Below, piece after piece: positions 33,983 through 42,237 of a DNA stretch of 64,000 bases (the first letter of the stretch is position 1; each line of letters opens with the position of its first letter). A program made the translations under genes and the position numbers. Under the pieces are notes generated by a model. The model made no database searches. It had not been told where the DNA came from and was given only the letters and a program-made list of their open reading frames with translations. The DNA comes from Lentzea xinjiangensis (GTDB taxonomy: Bacteria > Actinomycetota > Actinomycetes > Mycobacteriales > Pseudonocardiaceae): the NCBI RefSeq assembly GCF_900110955.1, contig NZ_FOFR01000008.1, forward strand, positions 62,001 to 126,000. The letters run 5' to 3'.

Positions 33983-35221
33983 ATGCGCAGGCGCTCCTTC
34001 CTGGGCCTGGCCGCCACCGGTGTGCTCACCCCCGCCGTGGCGCGAGCCCGAGTTCCCTCCCGCTCCCGCTGGGTGCACACCTGGGTGGCGATGCCCCAGC
34101 TCACCGAACCGCACAACATGCCGCCGCCGCCCTTCACCGGGGAGGGTGTGGTGCTGGCGGACGCCACGCTGCGCCAGACGGTCCGGGTCACCACCGGCGG
34201 GAGGCGGATGCGGTTGCGCTTCAGCAACGCCTTCGGCGGCGCGGTGCTCCCGCTCACCGCCGTCACCGTGGCACTGCCGCAGAACGGACGCGCGGGTGTC
34301 AGCGCGGTCCAGCCGGGCACCACGCGCCGGGTCACGTTCAACGGCCACCCCTGGGCCGACGTCCCGCCGGGCGCGCTGGTCGTGTCCGACCCGCTGGACT
34401 TCACCCTGCAAGCCGGCACGAACCTCGCGGTGACCACCTACCTGGCACGCGGGCAGGCATCCGCCGAGATCACCTCGCACCCCGGTTCCCGCACCACGTC
34501 CCACCTCCTGGCCGGCAACCACACCGAGGCCGTGGAGCTGCCCGGCGCGACACCCGTGGACCACTGGTACTTCCTCAGCGGCGTCGAGGTGCAGTCCTCC
34601 GCGAACGCCGTCGTGGTGATCGGCGACTCGCTGACCGACGGGCGCGGCTCCACCACCAACGGCAACGACCGCTGGCCCGACCAGCTCTTCGACCGCCTGC
34701 GCGGCAACGACGTCCCGGTGCTCAACCAGGCGGCGGGCGGCAACCGGGTGCTGCGCGACGGGCTCGGCCCGAGCGTGCTGGCCCGGCTCGACCGCGACCT
34801 CATCGCGCAGAGCCGGGTCCGGTGGCTGATCCTCTTCGAGGGCGTCAACGACATCGGCACGGCCGAGCCCACCGAGCCGGCGCAGAAGGCGGTCGCCGAC
34901 GACCTGATCGCCGCCTACCAGCAGATCGTCGACCGCGCGCGTGCTCACGACATCGAGGTCTACGGCGCGACCCTCCTCCCCTTCGGCGGCAGCAACTACG
35001 ACGACCCCGGCGGGCTGCGCGAGTCGGCCCGGCAGGCGGTGAACCGCTGGATCCGCGCGAGCCGGCGGTTCGACGCCGTGCTGGACTTCGACGCCGCCGT
35101 GCGCGATCCCGCGAGTCCGCGGCGGCTCGTGCCCGCCGCGGACGTCGGGGACCACCTGCACCTCAACCCCGCGGGCTACCGCATGCTCGCCGAGGCCGTT
35201 CCGCTCAGGCTGTTCCGCTGA
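33983..35221 (+). CDS. Secreted SGNH/GDSL hydrolase (probable carbohydrate esterase)
   Basis: A 412-residue protein with a Tat-type signal (MRRRSFLGLAATGVLTPAVA). An N-terminal beta domain (about 30-190) precedes the catalytic domain with all SGNH blocks: VVIGDSLTDGRGS (Ser), AAGGNRVL (Gly), FEGVNDIG (Asn) and DHLHLNPAGY (Asp/His). It starts 16 bases after rhaB, so it is probably the last gene of the rhamnose operon and may remove acetyl groups from rhamnogalacturonan; that substrate is inferred from position. It overlaps the convergent rhamnosidase gene by 17 bases. Confidence 0.88.
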   Translation: MRRRSFLGLAATGVLTPAVARARVPSRSRWVHTWVAMPQLTEPHNMPPPPFTGEGVVLADATLRQTVRVTTGGRRMRLRFSNAFGGAVLPLTAVTVALPQNGRAGVSAVQPGTTRRVTFNGHPWADVPPGALVVSDPLDFTLQAGTNLAVTTYLARGQASAEITSHPGSRTTSHLLAGNHTEAVELPGATPVDHWYFLSGVEVQSSANAVVVIGDSLTDGRGSTTNGNDRWPDQLFDRLRGNDVPVLNQAAGGNRVLRDGLGPSVLARLDRDLIAQSRVRWLILFEGVNDIGTAEPTEPAQKAVADDLIAAYQQIVDRARAHDIEVYGATLLPFGGSNYDDPGGLRESARQAVNRWIRASRRFDAVLDFDAAVRDPASPRRLVPAADVGDHLHLNPAGYRMLAEAVPLRLFR

Positions 35222-38200
35222 ACGTCCAGCGCCCGTGCGGGACCGGCACCACCGATCCGCCGGGCACGTGCACCTCCGCCGTGGAGCCGACCGGCACCTT
35301 GACGGTGAGGCGCAGCACGCCGTCGACCTTGGCCCACGCCACGCCGATGCGTCCGCGCACGCTCTCGAACTCGAGACGCGCCCAGGACACCCCAGCCGTG
35401 GCGTTGGGCTTGACGGTGAACGTCCGGTATCCCGCGTCACCCGGTCGCAACCCGGCCACGTGCTCGTACAGCCACTGCACGACGGTGCCCTTGAAGTAGT
35501 GGTTGCGCGAGCGCGTGCCGGTGTCCCACATCTCCCACATGGTGTCGGCGCCGTTCTCGAACCAGTGGCCCCAGCTCGGGTACGACCGCTCCGTCGCCAT
35601 GGCGTGCGCGACGTCGGCGTGGCCGTGGTCGCTCAACGCCTGCAACAACACGCTCGCGCCGAGACAGCCGACGTTGACGTGGTTGCCGTTCGCCCGGATC
35701 TCGGCGGCGAGCTTGTCGGCGACGGCCTGGACGGACCCGGCGGGCACCATGCCGAACGCCAGCGGGATCGCGTTGGAGGTCTGCCGGTAGTCCGGGTCCT
35801 GGGCGGTGCGGTAGTAGCCGTCGAGGAAGGTCTTGTTGAACGCTTCCACCAGGTTCGCGGCGACTTCGCGGTACCGCGGCATGGGCCTGCCGATCACGTC
35901 ACCGAGCTCGGCGGTGTGCAGCAACGCCCGGTAGAGGTAGGCGGTCGCCGTGAGCCGGGTGTCCTCGGGCGGCAGGCCGCCGGAGCCGGGCGGCAGGTAG
36001 TCACCGAGGGCGGTGACCGCGAGCCCGTCGCGCAGCCTGCCGATCTCCCAGTCCAGGTACCGGGTGAGCACCGGCCAGTGCTGCGCGGGCAGCCGGTCGT
36101 CGCCGTAGATCCGGTACATCTCGCGCAGCACGAACGGGTACACCGTCGTCCACTCCGGCGCGGGCGCCAGCTCCCGGTATCCCCAGCCCCCGCTCGGCAC
36201 GATCACCGGGAGCTGCCCGGCTTCGTCCTGGCTGTCCGCGAGGTCACCGAGCCACTTGGTGAAGAACTTGGCCAGGCCGAACTCGGCGAGCATCGACGGC
36301 GTGCCGACCTGGGCGTCACCGGTCCAGCCGTTCTTCTCGTAGGTCGGGGTGTCGGTGGGGATGCCGTGCAGGTTGTTCACCACCGTGCGGCGCATCGCGG
36401 CGTCGTACTGCTCGAAGAGCGGCTCCGCGCACCGGAACGTGCTGACCTGCGGCACGTCCGAGTGCACGACCCTGCCGACCAGCCGGGGCGCGGAGGTCAG
36501 GCCGGTCACCTCGACGTAGCGGAAGCCCTTGTAGGAGAACTTCGGCTCCCAGGTCTCCGTGCCGCCGGCGCAGACGTACTCGTCGAGCTGGATGCGGCTG
36601 CCGGTGACGTGACCGTTCTCCATCCGCACGGTGCCGTCGGCGTTCAGCGTCTCGCCGTGCTTGAGCCGCACCACCGTGCCCGCGGGCGCGGTGACGGTGA
36701 GCTGCGTCCAGCCCGACATCGTGCGCCCCATGTCCGCCACGAAGACGCCGGGCCGCGGGGTCGCGACCGCGACCGGTGTGACCGACTCGACCACGCGGAT
36801 CGGTTCGTGCTCCTGGGCTTTCAGCGCGCCCTTCGGCGCGGGCCGGACCGGCGAGGTCTGCCACCCGCTGTCGTCGAAGCCCGGTTTCGTCCAGTCGCGC
36901 GGGGCGAGCCGGGCGTCGTAGGTCTCGCCGGTGTAGAGGGAGTTCGACACGGTCGGGCCGTCGGTCAGCCGCCACGACTCGTCGGAGGTGATCGTCGTGC
37001 GGGTGCCGTCCGGGTGGTCGATCTCGAGCTGCGCCAGCAGCTTCGGCTCGTCGTGCCACGGCGGCCGCTCCCACCGCCACACGTTCGGCGTCTTCATGCC
37101 GTAGAAACCGCGGCCGAGCGTCACGCCGATCGCGTTGCGGCCGCCGCGGACCAGGCTCGTGACGTCGTGCGTCGCGTACAGGACGGTGTTGTCGTAGTCG
37201 GTGAACCCGGGATCCAGCACCCGCTCACCGACGTGGCGGCCGTTGATCTCCGTCTCGTGGTAGGCGAGACCGGAGATGTAGAGCCGGGCCCGCCGGACCG
37301 GTTTGCCGAGCGTGAACTCCTTGCGCAGCAACGGCGCAGGCTGCTCCCGCACCGTGACGCCCGCGCCCCAGGGGCCTTGTCCGTACGGGTGCAGCACGGT
37401 GGCCGGCGTCCAGGCCGAGTCGTCGAAGTCCGCGTTCTGCCACCCCGGCTGCTCGGTCTCGGCCACCTTCCAGCCGGGGCCGGTGACGACCTCGCGCTGT
37501 CCGTCCCGGAGGTCGACGAGCAGCCGGACCAGCAGCCCGGCCGGCCCCTCCGACCTGTTCGTGGCCCGCACGGCGAGCACCGCCCGCCTGCCCACCAGCC
37601 CGGTGACGTCCGCGCGCTGGCCGACCTTCCAGACGTCGGCCTCCTCCGGTACGTGCAGCACCTGGGACCCGTTGACGTACAACGTGAAGTCGTCGTCCGC
37701 CGTCGCGACCAGCCGGGCGCGCACCGCGTCCGCCGGGAGGTCGACGGCGGTGCGGAACCAGCGGCTCGCCGCCGGGGTCGTGGCGGACCAGATCCACGAG
37801 GCGCCGGTGAAGCCGATCGAGGTGTCCGGTGCACCGATCCAGCGCGCCTGCCACGGCGTGCCGAGCAGTGCGGTCTCCCACCAGCTGCCCGTGCTCCACG
37901 GCGACGGCCGGTTCGCGCCGTCCCACACGCGAACGCGCCAGTGGTAACGGGTGCGCGGTTTCAGCGGCGCGCCCTCGAACGGGATTCCGGTCGTGCGGTC
38001 GGAGGCGACCCGGCCGGACCGCCACACGTCGGCACGCCCCGGTGCGGTGCCGACCTCCACCTCGTACGCGGTCTGCCTGGCGCCGGTGCCGCCCGCCGCG
38101 AGCACCCAGCCCAGCCGGGGCCGGGTGACGTCGGTGCCCAGCAACGTCTCCGCGTACTCCACGGTGGTGCGCACGACGCGCATCCCGCCCGGCCGCTCGT

Positions 38201-38285
38201 CCGGTTCGGCCTGCGCCGTCCCGACCGGCAGCGCCGCCGCCGACAGCCCGACGGCCGATGTCCTCAGGAACTCCCGTCTGCGCAC
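35205..38285 (-). CDS. GH78 alpha-L-rhamnosidase, Tat-secreted
   Basis: A 1026-residue GH78 enzyme. A twin-arginine signal (RRREFLRTSAVGLSAAALP) leads into beta domains, including the Bac_rhamnosid_N-type block RRARLYISGLAYHETEING. The (alpha/alpha)6 catalytic domain starts around residue 600 with IPTDTPTYEKNGWTGDAQVG, the conserved acid/Trp region, and GHWFENGADTMWEMWD near 920. It removes terminal L-rhamnose from extracellular glycans or glycosides, feeding the rhamnose operon that it faces. GTG 38285 with a GGTGGAG ribosome site; an operator palindrome sits 25 bases upstream. Confidence 0.93.
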   Translation of the reverse strand: MRRREFLRTSAVGLSAAALPVGTAQAEPDERPGGMRVVRTTVEYAETLLGTDVTRPRLGWVLAAGGTGARQTAYEVEVGTAPGRADVWRSGRVASDRTTGIPFEGAPLKPRTRYHWRVRVWDGANRPSPWSTGSWWETALLGTPWQARWIGAPDTSIGFTGASWIWSATTPAASRWFRTAVDLPADAVRARLVATADDDFTLYVNGSQVLHVPEEADVWKVGQRADVTGLVGRRAVLAVRATNRSEGPAGLLVRLLVDLRDGQREVVTGPGWKVAETEQPGWQNADFDDSAWTPATVLHPYGQGPWGAGVTVREQPAPLLRKEFTLGKPVRRARLYISGLAYHETEINGRHVGERVLDPGFTDYDNTVLYATHDVTSLVRGGRNAIGVTLGRGFYGMKTPNVWRWERPPWHDEPKLLAQLEIDHPDGTRTTITSDESWRLTDGPTVSNSLYTGETYDARLAPRDWTKPGFDDSGWQTSPVRPAPKGALKAQEHEPIRVVESVTPVAVATPRPGVFVADMGRTMSGWTQLTVTAPAGTVVRLKHGETLNADGTVRMENGHVTGSRIQLDEYVCAGGTETWEPKFSYKGFRYVEVTGLTSAPRLVGRVVHSDVPQVSTFRCAEPLFEQYDAAMRRTVVNNLHGIPTDTPTYEKNGWTGDAQVGTPSMLAEFGLAKFFTKWLGDLADSQDEAGQLPVIVPSGGWGYRELAPAPEWTTVYPFVLREMYRIYGDDRLPAQHWPVLTRYLDWEIGRLRDGLAVTALGDYLPPGSGGLPPEDTRLTATAYLYRALLHTAELGDVIGRPMPRYREVAANLVEAFNKTFLDGYYRTAQDPDYRQTSNAIPLAFGMVPAGSVQAVADKLAAEIRANGNHVNVGCLGASVLLQALSDHGHADVAHAMATERSYPSWGHWFENGADTMWEMWDTGTRSRNHYFKGTVVQWLYEHVAGLRPGDAGYRTFTVKPNATAGVSWARLEFESVRGRIGVAWAKVDGVLRLTVKVPVGSTAEVHVPGGSVVPVPHGRWTFSGTA

Positions 38286-38309
38286 GTCGTCTCCACCTTC
38301 GTCGCTGGA

Positions 38310-38321
38310 TGAAACGTTTCA
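38310..38321. promoter_or_regulatory. LacI-type operator of the rhamnosidase gene
   Basis: TGAAACGTTTCA, a perfect 12-base palindrome 24 bases before the GH78 start, with the same core as the rhamnose-operon operator. Confidence 0.72.
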
Positions 38322-38340
38322 ACACCGCGAGGCGGAAGCC

Positions 38341-38369
38341 AGGGTCTTGGGACTTGCGGGAGGTGTCAA
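38341..38369 (-). promoter_or_regulatory. Promoter candidate of the rhamnosidase gene
   Basis: Read leftward: TTGACA (38369-38364), a 17-base spacer, GACCCT (38346-38341). The operator follows about 20 bases downstream, the same layout as at 24519-24578. Confidence 0.5.
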
Positions 38370-38406
38370 GTCGCACGCGACCAAGCTGTCCTGAACCGGA
38401 CAGCTC

Positions 38407-38423
38407 GTTTGAATCGTTTAAAC
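38407..38423. promoter_or_regulatory. Second, weaker operator-like site upstream of the rhamnosidase
   Basis: GTTTGAATCGTTTAAAC has matching GTTT/AAAC ends and resembles the 38310 site; it lies about 40 bases upstream of the -35 box. Could bind the same repressor; tentative. Confidence 0.35.
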
Positions 38424-38428
38424 GCGAA

Positions 38429-38455
38429 CCGGCCCCGGCGGTGCGCCGGGGCCGG
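38429..38455 (-). terminator. Hairpin after the GH5-esterase gene
   Basis: A perfect 12-base GC stem (38429-38440 with 38444-38455) and three-base loop lie 12 bases past the stop of the leftward gene at 38467, separating it from the GH78 gene. Confidence 0.82.
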
Positions 38456-38466
38456 TGGTCGCCGCA

Positions 38467-40728
38467 TCAGGCCGTCGTGCAGGCACTTCCGTTCAGGGAG
38501 AACGAGGTCGGCGCCGGGTTCGAGCCGCCGTGCGTGCCGTTGAACCCGATGTTCGCCGACGCGTTCGGCGCCAGCGTGCCGTTCCACGCGAGGTTCGTCG
38601 CGGTGACGTCGGCACCGGACTGGGTGAACGCCGCTCCCCATCCGGGCAGGGTCACGCGCTGACCGCTCGGGTAGCTGAAGGCGAGGGTCCAGCCGTTCAC
38701 CGCGCCGGTACCGGTGTTGGTGATGGTGACGCTCGCGGTGAACCCGTTGCCGCCGCCCCAGTTCTGGGCGGAGTAGCCGACCTTGCACGCGCCGGTGCCA
38801 CCGCCCGCGCTCGTCGTCGCCGTGCCGGTGCCCGACACGGCCGAGACGTTGCCCGCCGCGTCCCTGGCCCGCACCTGGTAGCGGTAGGTGGTCGACGGGC
38901 TCAGGCCCGTGTCGGCGAACGTCGTCGTCGCCGTCGAGCCCACCTGCGCGAACGAGCCGCTGCCCACCGCGCGGAGCACCTCGTAACCGGTGACGCCGAC
39001 GTCGTCGGTCGACGCCGTCCAGCTCAGGGTGAGGCCGGTGGACGTCACGCCCGAGGCCGCCGGGGTGCCGGGCGCCGACGGCGGCCGGGTGTCACCGGGA
39101 CCGCCGCCGAAGATGGTGGCCTCCCTGGACGTCTGCCGGACTCCGTTGGCACCGTTGAGGAAGCGCTCACCCCACGGGGTGAGGCTCGCGGGGTTGAAGG
39201 AGTTGACCATGTCGAGGTAGGCGACGTCGCCGCTGTTGCCGCTCCACGACCAGCCGAGGTACCCGAGGCCGCGGGCCTGCGCCTGGGCCATGATCGTGTC
39301 CTCGTCCGGGTCGCCGTCGCTGTGGTTGTGCCCGAACTCCCCCACCACCAGGGGCAGGCCGGCGGTCCGGAAGGCGTCGAAGTAGGCGTTGACCTTCGCC
39401 GCGGTGTTGTAGACGCCGTACATGTGGATGGAGAACACGGTGTTGCGCTGCGGGTCGGCGTTGAGCACCGAGGCCGCGTTGTCGCGCATGATGTTCGCCC
39501 AGTCCTGGCCCCACATCGGCGCGTCGGCCATCAGCAGGTGCCGCAGCCCCGCGCCGCGCAGGCGGCTGATCGCCCCGCTCGTTGCGCTCGCCCACGTGGC
39601 GCTGACCTCGGCGTTGTTGCCGAACGGCTCGTTGCCCAGGTTGATGATGACGTAGTTCTCCTGACCCTTGAGCGCCTCGGCCACGCTGATCCAGTAGGTC
39701 GCCGCCTGGTCCAGGCTCGCGGCCCCGCTCTGCTCCCCGTACCCGGTGGTGTCGTGGACTTCGAGGACACAGATCAGCTTCGACTGCTTGCACAGCGCGA
39801 TGACGCTCGAGACCTCGGCGGCCGGGGTGGGTCCCCACCGCTGGCCGCTGCCGAGCACGACGCGCACCGTGTTGGCGCCGAAGGACTTGATGTCGGCGAA
39901 GGCCCTGGTCTGGTTCTGGTACCAGACGTGCGCGTGGTTCACGCCGCGCATGACGAACGCGGACCCGTTCGCCTCGACGACCTTCGTCCCCTCGACGTGC
40001 AGACCCACCGCCGCCGGGGGTTGCGCGCCCAGGGCGGCCACCACCGCCGGGTACCAGCGGCTCTCGATCTTCTGGATGCCGGTGGATCCGTTGGGGTGCA
40101 CGCCGTCGGTGGTGTCGGCCGCGGTGTCGAACCCGGTCCACTGGTCGACCACGGTGACCGGTGAGGCGGCGGTGCTGTTCGCCCGCGCCCAGCCGGGGAT
40201 CGCGCTGTTGAGGTCGATCACCCGCTGCCCGCAGGCGGAGCAGTTGGCCGGGTTCATCGGGACGAGCTGGGCGACGACGAGCTTGACCGCCGGGTTGCTC
40301 GCCCGCATCTGGCCGAGCATCGTGGTGTAGGCGTTGAGGATCGTGGCCGTGGGGACGTTGCTCCAGACGTCGTTGGTGCCCAGGTGCATCAGCACCACGT
40401 CCGGCCGGGCCGAGGACAACCAGCCCGGCAGCAGGTTGTCCCGCACGATGTTCGTCGCCAGGATGCCGCCGTGCCCCTCGTTGTCGCCGTCGTGCGCGAA
40501 GCCGCAGCCGGGCGCGGGCAGCGAGCCGACGAAGTCGACGCCGGTGTGGCCGGTGTCCTGGAGGTGCTTCCACAGCAGCGCTCGCCAGCACCCCGGTGAG
40601 CCGGTGATGGAGTCGCCCAGCGCCATGATGCGCGCGGGGGCCGCGGCGCTCACCGCGGCCGGGGCGATGACGACGCAGGCCGCCAGGAGCAGACCGGTCA
40701 CCACCGCTCGGAGAAATCGCAAGGTCAC
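38467..40728 (-). CDS. Secreted multidomain SGNH esterase - GH5 glycanase - FnIII - CBM2
   Basis: A 753-residue extracellular enzyme with four parts. After a Sec signal (TLRFLRAVVTGLLLAACVV), residues about 30-225 are an SGNH esterase (IMALGDSITGSPG, HLGTNDVW, TTDGVHPNGSTG). Residues about 240-530 are GH5: RGVNHAHVWYQNQ, acid/base Glu in INLGNEPFGNN and nucleophile Glu in PLVVGEFGHNH, closest in feel to beta-mannanases. A FnIII linker (about 555-640) and a C-terminal CBM2 (about 653-753, CKVGYSAQNWGGGNGFTASV) follow, which bind cellulose or xylan. Together it may deacetylate and cut acetylated mannan. GTG 40728 with AGGAGG five bases upstream. A CebR-like operator lies 35 bases before it. Confidence 0.9.
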   Translation of the reverse strand: MTLRFLRAVVTGLLLAACVVIAPAAVSAAAPARIMALGDSITGSPGCWRALLWKHLQDTGHTGVDFVGSLPAPGCGFAHDGDNEGHGGILATNIVRDNLLPGWLSSARPDVVLMHLGTNDVWSNVPTATILNAYTTMLGQMRASNPAVKLVVAQLVPMNPANCSACGQRVIDLNSAIPGWARANSTAASPVTVVDQWTGFDTAADTTDGVHPNGSTGIQKIESRWYPAVVAALGAQPPAAVGLHVEGTKVVEANGSAFVMRGVNHAHVWYQNQTRAFADIKSFGANTVRVVLGSGQRWGPTPAAEVSSVIALCKQSKLICVLEVHDTTGYGEQSGAASLDQAATYWISVAEALKGQENYVIINLGNEPFGNNAEVSATWASATSGAISRLRGAGLRHLLMADAPMWGQDWANIMRDNAASVLNADPQRNTVFSIHMYGVYNTAAKVNAYFDAFRTAGLPLVVGEFGHNHSDGDPDEDTIMAQAQARGLGYLGWSWSGNSGDVAYLDMVNSFNPASLTPWGERFLNGANGVRQTSREATIFGGGPGDTRPPSAPGTPAASGVTSTGLTLSWTASTDDVGVTGYEVLRAVGSGSFAQVGSTATTTFADTGLSPSTTYRYQVRARDAAGNVSAVSGTGTATTSAGGGTGACKVGYSAQNWGGGNGFTASVTITNTGTGAVNGWTLAFSYPSGQRVTLPGWGAAFTQSGADVTATNLAWNGTLAPNASANIGFNGTHGGSNPAPTSFSLNGSACTTA

Positions 40729-40762
40729 GACGACCTCCTGGGAAAAGTCTCGACGATGAGAG

Positions 40763-40782
40763 TTCTGGGAGCGCTCCCAGAA
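40763..40782. promoter_or_regulatory. 20-base palindrome with CebR-type operator core
   Basis: TTCTGGGAGCGCTCCCAGAA is a perfect palindrome containing TGGGAGCGCTCCCA, the known operator of CebR, the LacI-family cello-oligosaccharide sensor of Streptomyces. It lies 35 bases before the GH5 gene, so this gene is probably released from repression by cello-oligosaccharides. No CebR-like gene can be assigned in the window. Confidence 0.8.
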
Positions 40783-41007
40783 TTCGGACCTTAGCCAGCC
40801 GATGACCCGACGGCACCGCCGGTTGGCCCACCGCCCGAACCTGTCCGCTGCGGACAACCCGATGACGTCGGGATGTCCGGCCGGACAGAACCCGGCTCCA
40901 CCGGCCCGTCCACGACAGGCTCACCGGAAACCGCCGCGGACCCGGACGATCCGCGCGAGATCAGCTCTCGTGCCGTCGCTACCACGCCCCAGGCGCTCCG
41001 GACGAGG

Positions 41008-42012
41008 TCAGCCGCGCGGACGCGGCGCGGTGCTCGCGCGGCCGATGAGCTTCGGCGCCAGCAGGGTGAGCGGCGGCACCGGCTGTCCGTTGAGCCGTGC
41101 GACGAGCAGCTCCACCGCCTGGTGCCCCAGCTCCTCCGCGGGTAGCTGCACGGAGGTGAGCTGCAACTGCTCGGCGAGGTCGTCCGGGCAGATGCCCACC
41201 ACGGCCATGTCCTCCGGGACCCGGCGCCCCAGCACCCGCAGGCTCCCCGCGACCCAGCCGAGCGCCGCCTCGTTGTGCACGACGAGGGCGGTCATCGCCG
41301 GTTGTGCGCGCAGCAAGGCGCGCACGGAGTGCAGGACCGACTCGTAGTCGTCGTCGGCCGGAAGCGCTGTCGAGGCGATGCCGCGCCGCATGGCCGCCGC
41401 GCCGAACCCCGCCATCGCGCGCTGCGCGGACCCGGTGTTGCGCTGGTAGACCACGCTCGGCGCGCCGAGGAAGCCGATGTAGCGGTGACCGAGGTCGGCG
41501 AGGTGGTCGACGCACCGCCCGCCCGCCGCCTCGAAGTCCAGGTCGACGCACGTGAGCCCGGCGACCGCGGCCGGTCGTCCGATGAGGACGGACGGCTGCG
41601 GGAGCTGCCGCAGCAGCGGAACGCGGTCGTCGTCGAGCTCGACGTCCATCATCAGGAAGCCGTCGACCTGGGCGCTGCCCGCGACGCGCCGCAGCCCCTG
41701 GGCACCCTCGTCCGCCGTCATCAGCAGCACGTCCATCTCGTGCTTGCGCGCGGTGGTGGCCGCCGCCGTCACGAACCGCATGAGCGCCGGCAGGTGCACG
41801 CCGGGCCGCAGCGGCAGGACCAGCGCCACCACGTTCGTCCTGCTGCTGGCGAGCGCCCGCGCGCCGGCGTGCGGGTGGTAGCCCAGCAGCCGGATGCTCT
41901 CCCTGACCTTGGACCGGGTCTGCGGCGAGATCGACCGCTTGCCGGTCAGCACGTAGGAGACGGTGCTCGGCGCGACGCCGGCATGCCTCGCCACATCCGC
42001 GATGGTGACCAC
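41008..42012 (-). CDS. LacI-family repressor, divergent from rhamnogalacturonan lyase
   Basis: A 334-residue LacI regulator: helix-turn-helix IADVARHAGVAPSTVSYVL, hinge GYHPHAGARALASSRTNVV, effector domain with VPEDMAVVGICPDDLAEQ and TSVQLPAEELG. GTG 42012 has GGAGG seven bases upstream. It is divergent from the PL11 gene with palindromes between them, and likely responds to a rhamnogalacturonan breakdown product. The recognition region (PSTVSYVL against NATVSNVL in the other repressor) differs, in line with different operators. Confidence 0.9.
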   Translation of the reverse strand: MVTIADVARHAGVAPSTVSYVLTGKRSISPQTRSKVRESIRLLGYHPHAGARALASSRTNVVALVLPLRPGVHLPALMRFVTAAATTARKHEMDVLLMTADEGAQGLRRVAGSAQVDGFLMMDVELDDDRVPLLRQLPQPSVLIGRPAAVAGLTCVDLDFEAAGGRCVDHLADLGHRYIGFLGAPSVVYQRNTGSAQRAMAGFGAAAMRRGIASTALPADDDYESVLHSVRALLRAQPAMTALVVHNEAALGWVAGSLRVLGRRVPEDMAVVGICPDDLAEQLQLTSVQLPAEELGHQAVELLVARLNGQPVPPLTLLAPKLIGRASTAPRPRG

Positions 42013-42028
42013 GTCGACACCTCCGGCG

Positions 42029-42042
42029 TTGAAGCGATTCGA
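42029..42042. promoter_or_regulatory. Operator-like site at the start of the LacI gene
   Basis: TTGAAGCGATTCGA is an imperfect palindrome overlapping the leader of the LacI gene, just downstream of a TAATGT box (42050-42045, read leftward). Suggests autoregulation. Confidence 0.45.
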
Positions 42043-42084
42043 CGACATTACGGACAGATGCCGCGTTCGTTGACCGCCGATTGC

Positions 42085-42096
42085 GGGAACGTTCCC
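42085..42096. promoter_or_regulatory. Perfect 12-base palindrome in the lacI-PL11 interval
   Basis: GGGAACGTTCCC lies midway between the divergent LacI and PL11 genes; the central CG and inverted arms are typical of LacI-family operators. Which regulator binds is unknown. Confidence 0.5.
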
Positions 42097-42160
42097 AATT
42101 GACGGTTGACCGTACCCAGACGCTTCGTCGAACGTCGAACTGCATTCGACACACCGTCGC

Positions 42161-42174
42161 GGAAAACGCTTACC
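42161..42174. promoter_or_regulatory. Operator candidate GGAAAACGCTTACC upstream of PL11
   Basis: Differs at one base from GGAAAACGCTTTCC at 56619-56632 before the CUT1 transporter operon. Located 64 bases before the PL11 start. A shared regulator, possibly the adjacent LacI protein, is inferred. Confidence 0.55.
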
Positions 42175-42237
42175 CGCTTATCTGGCATGGCATTTGACCC
42201 TTGCGGAGCGCTGTGCGGAAGGGTCATCGTTGCCGCC

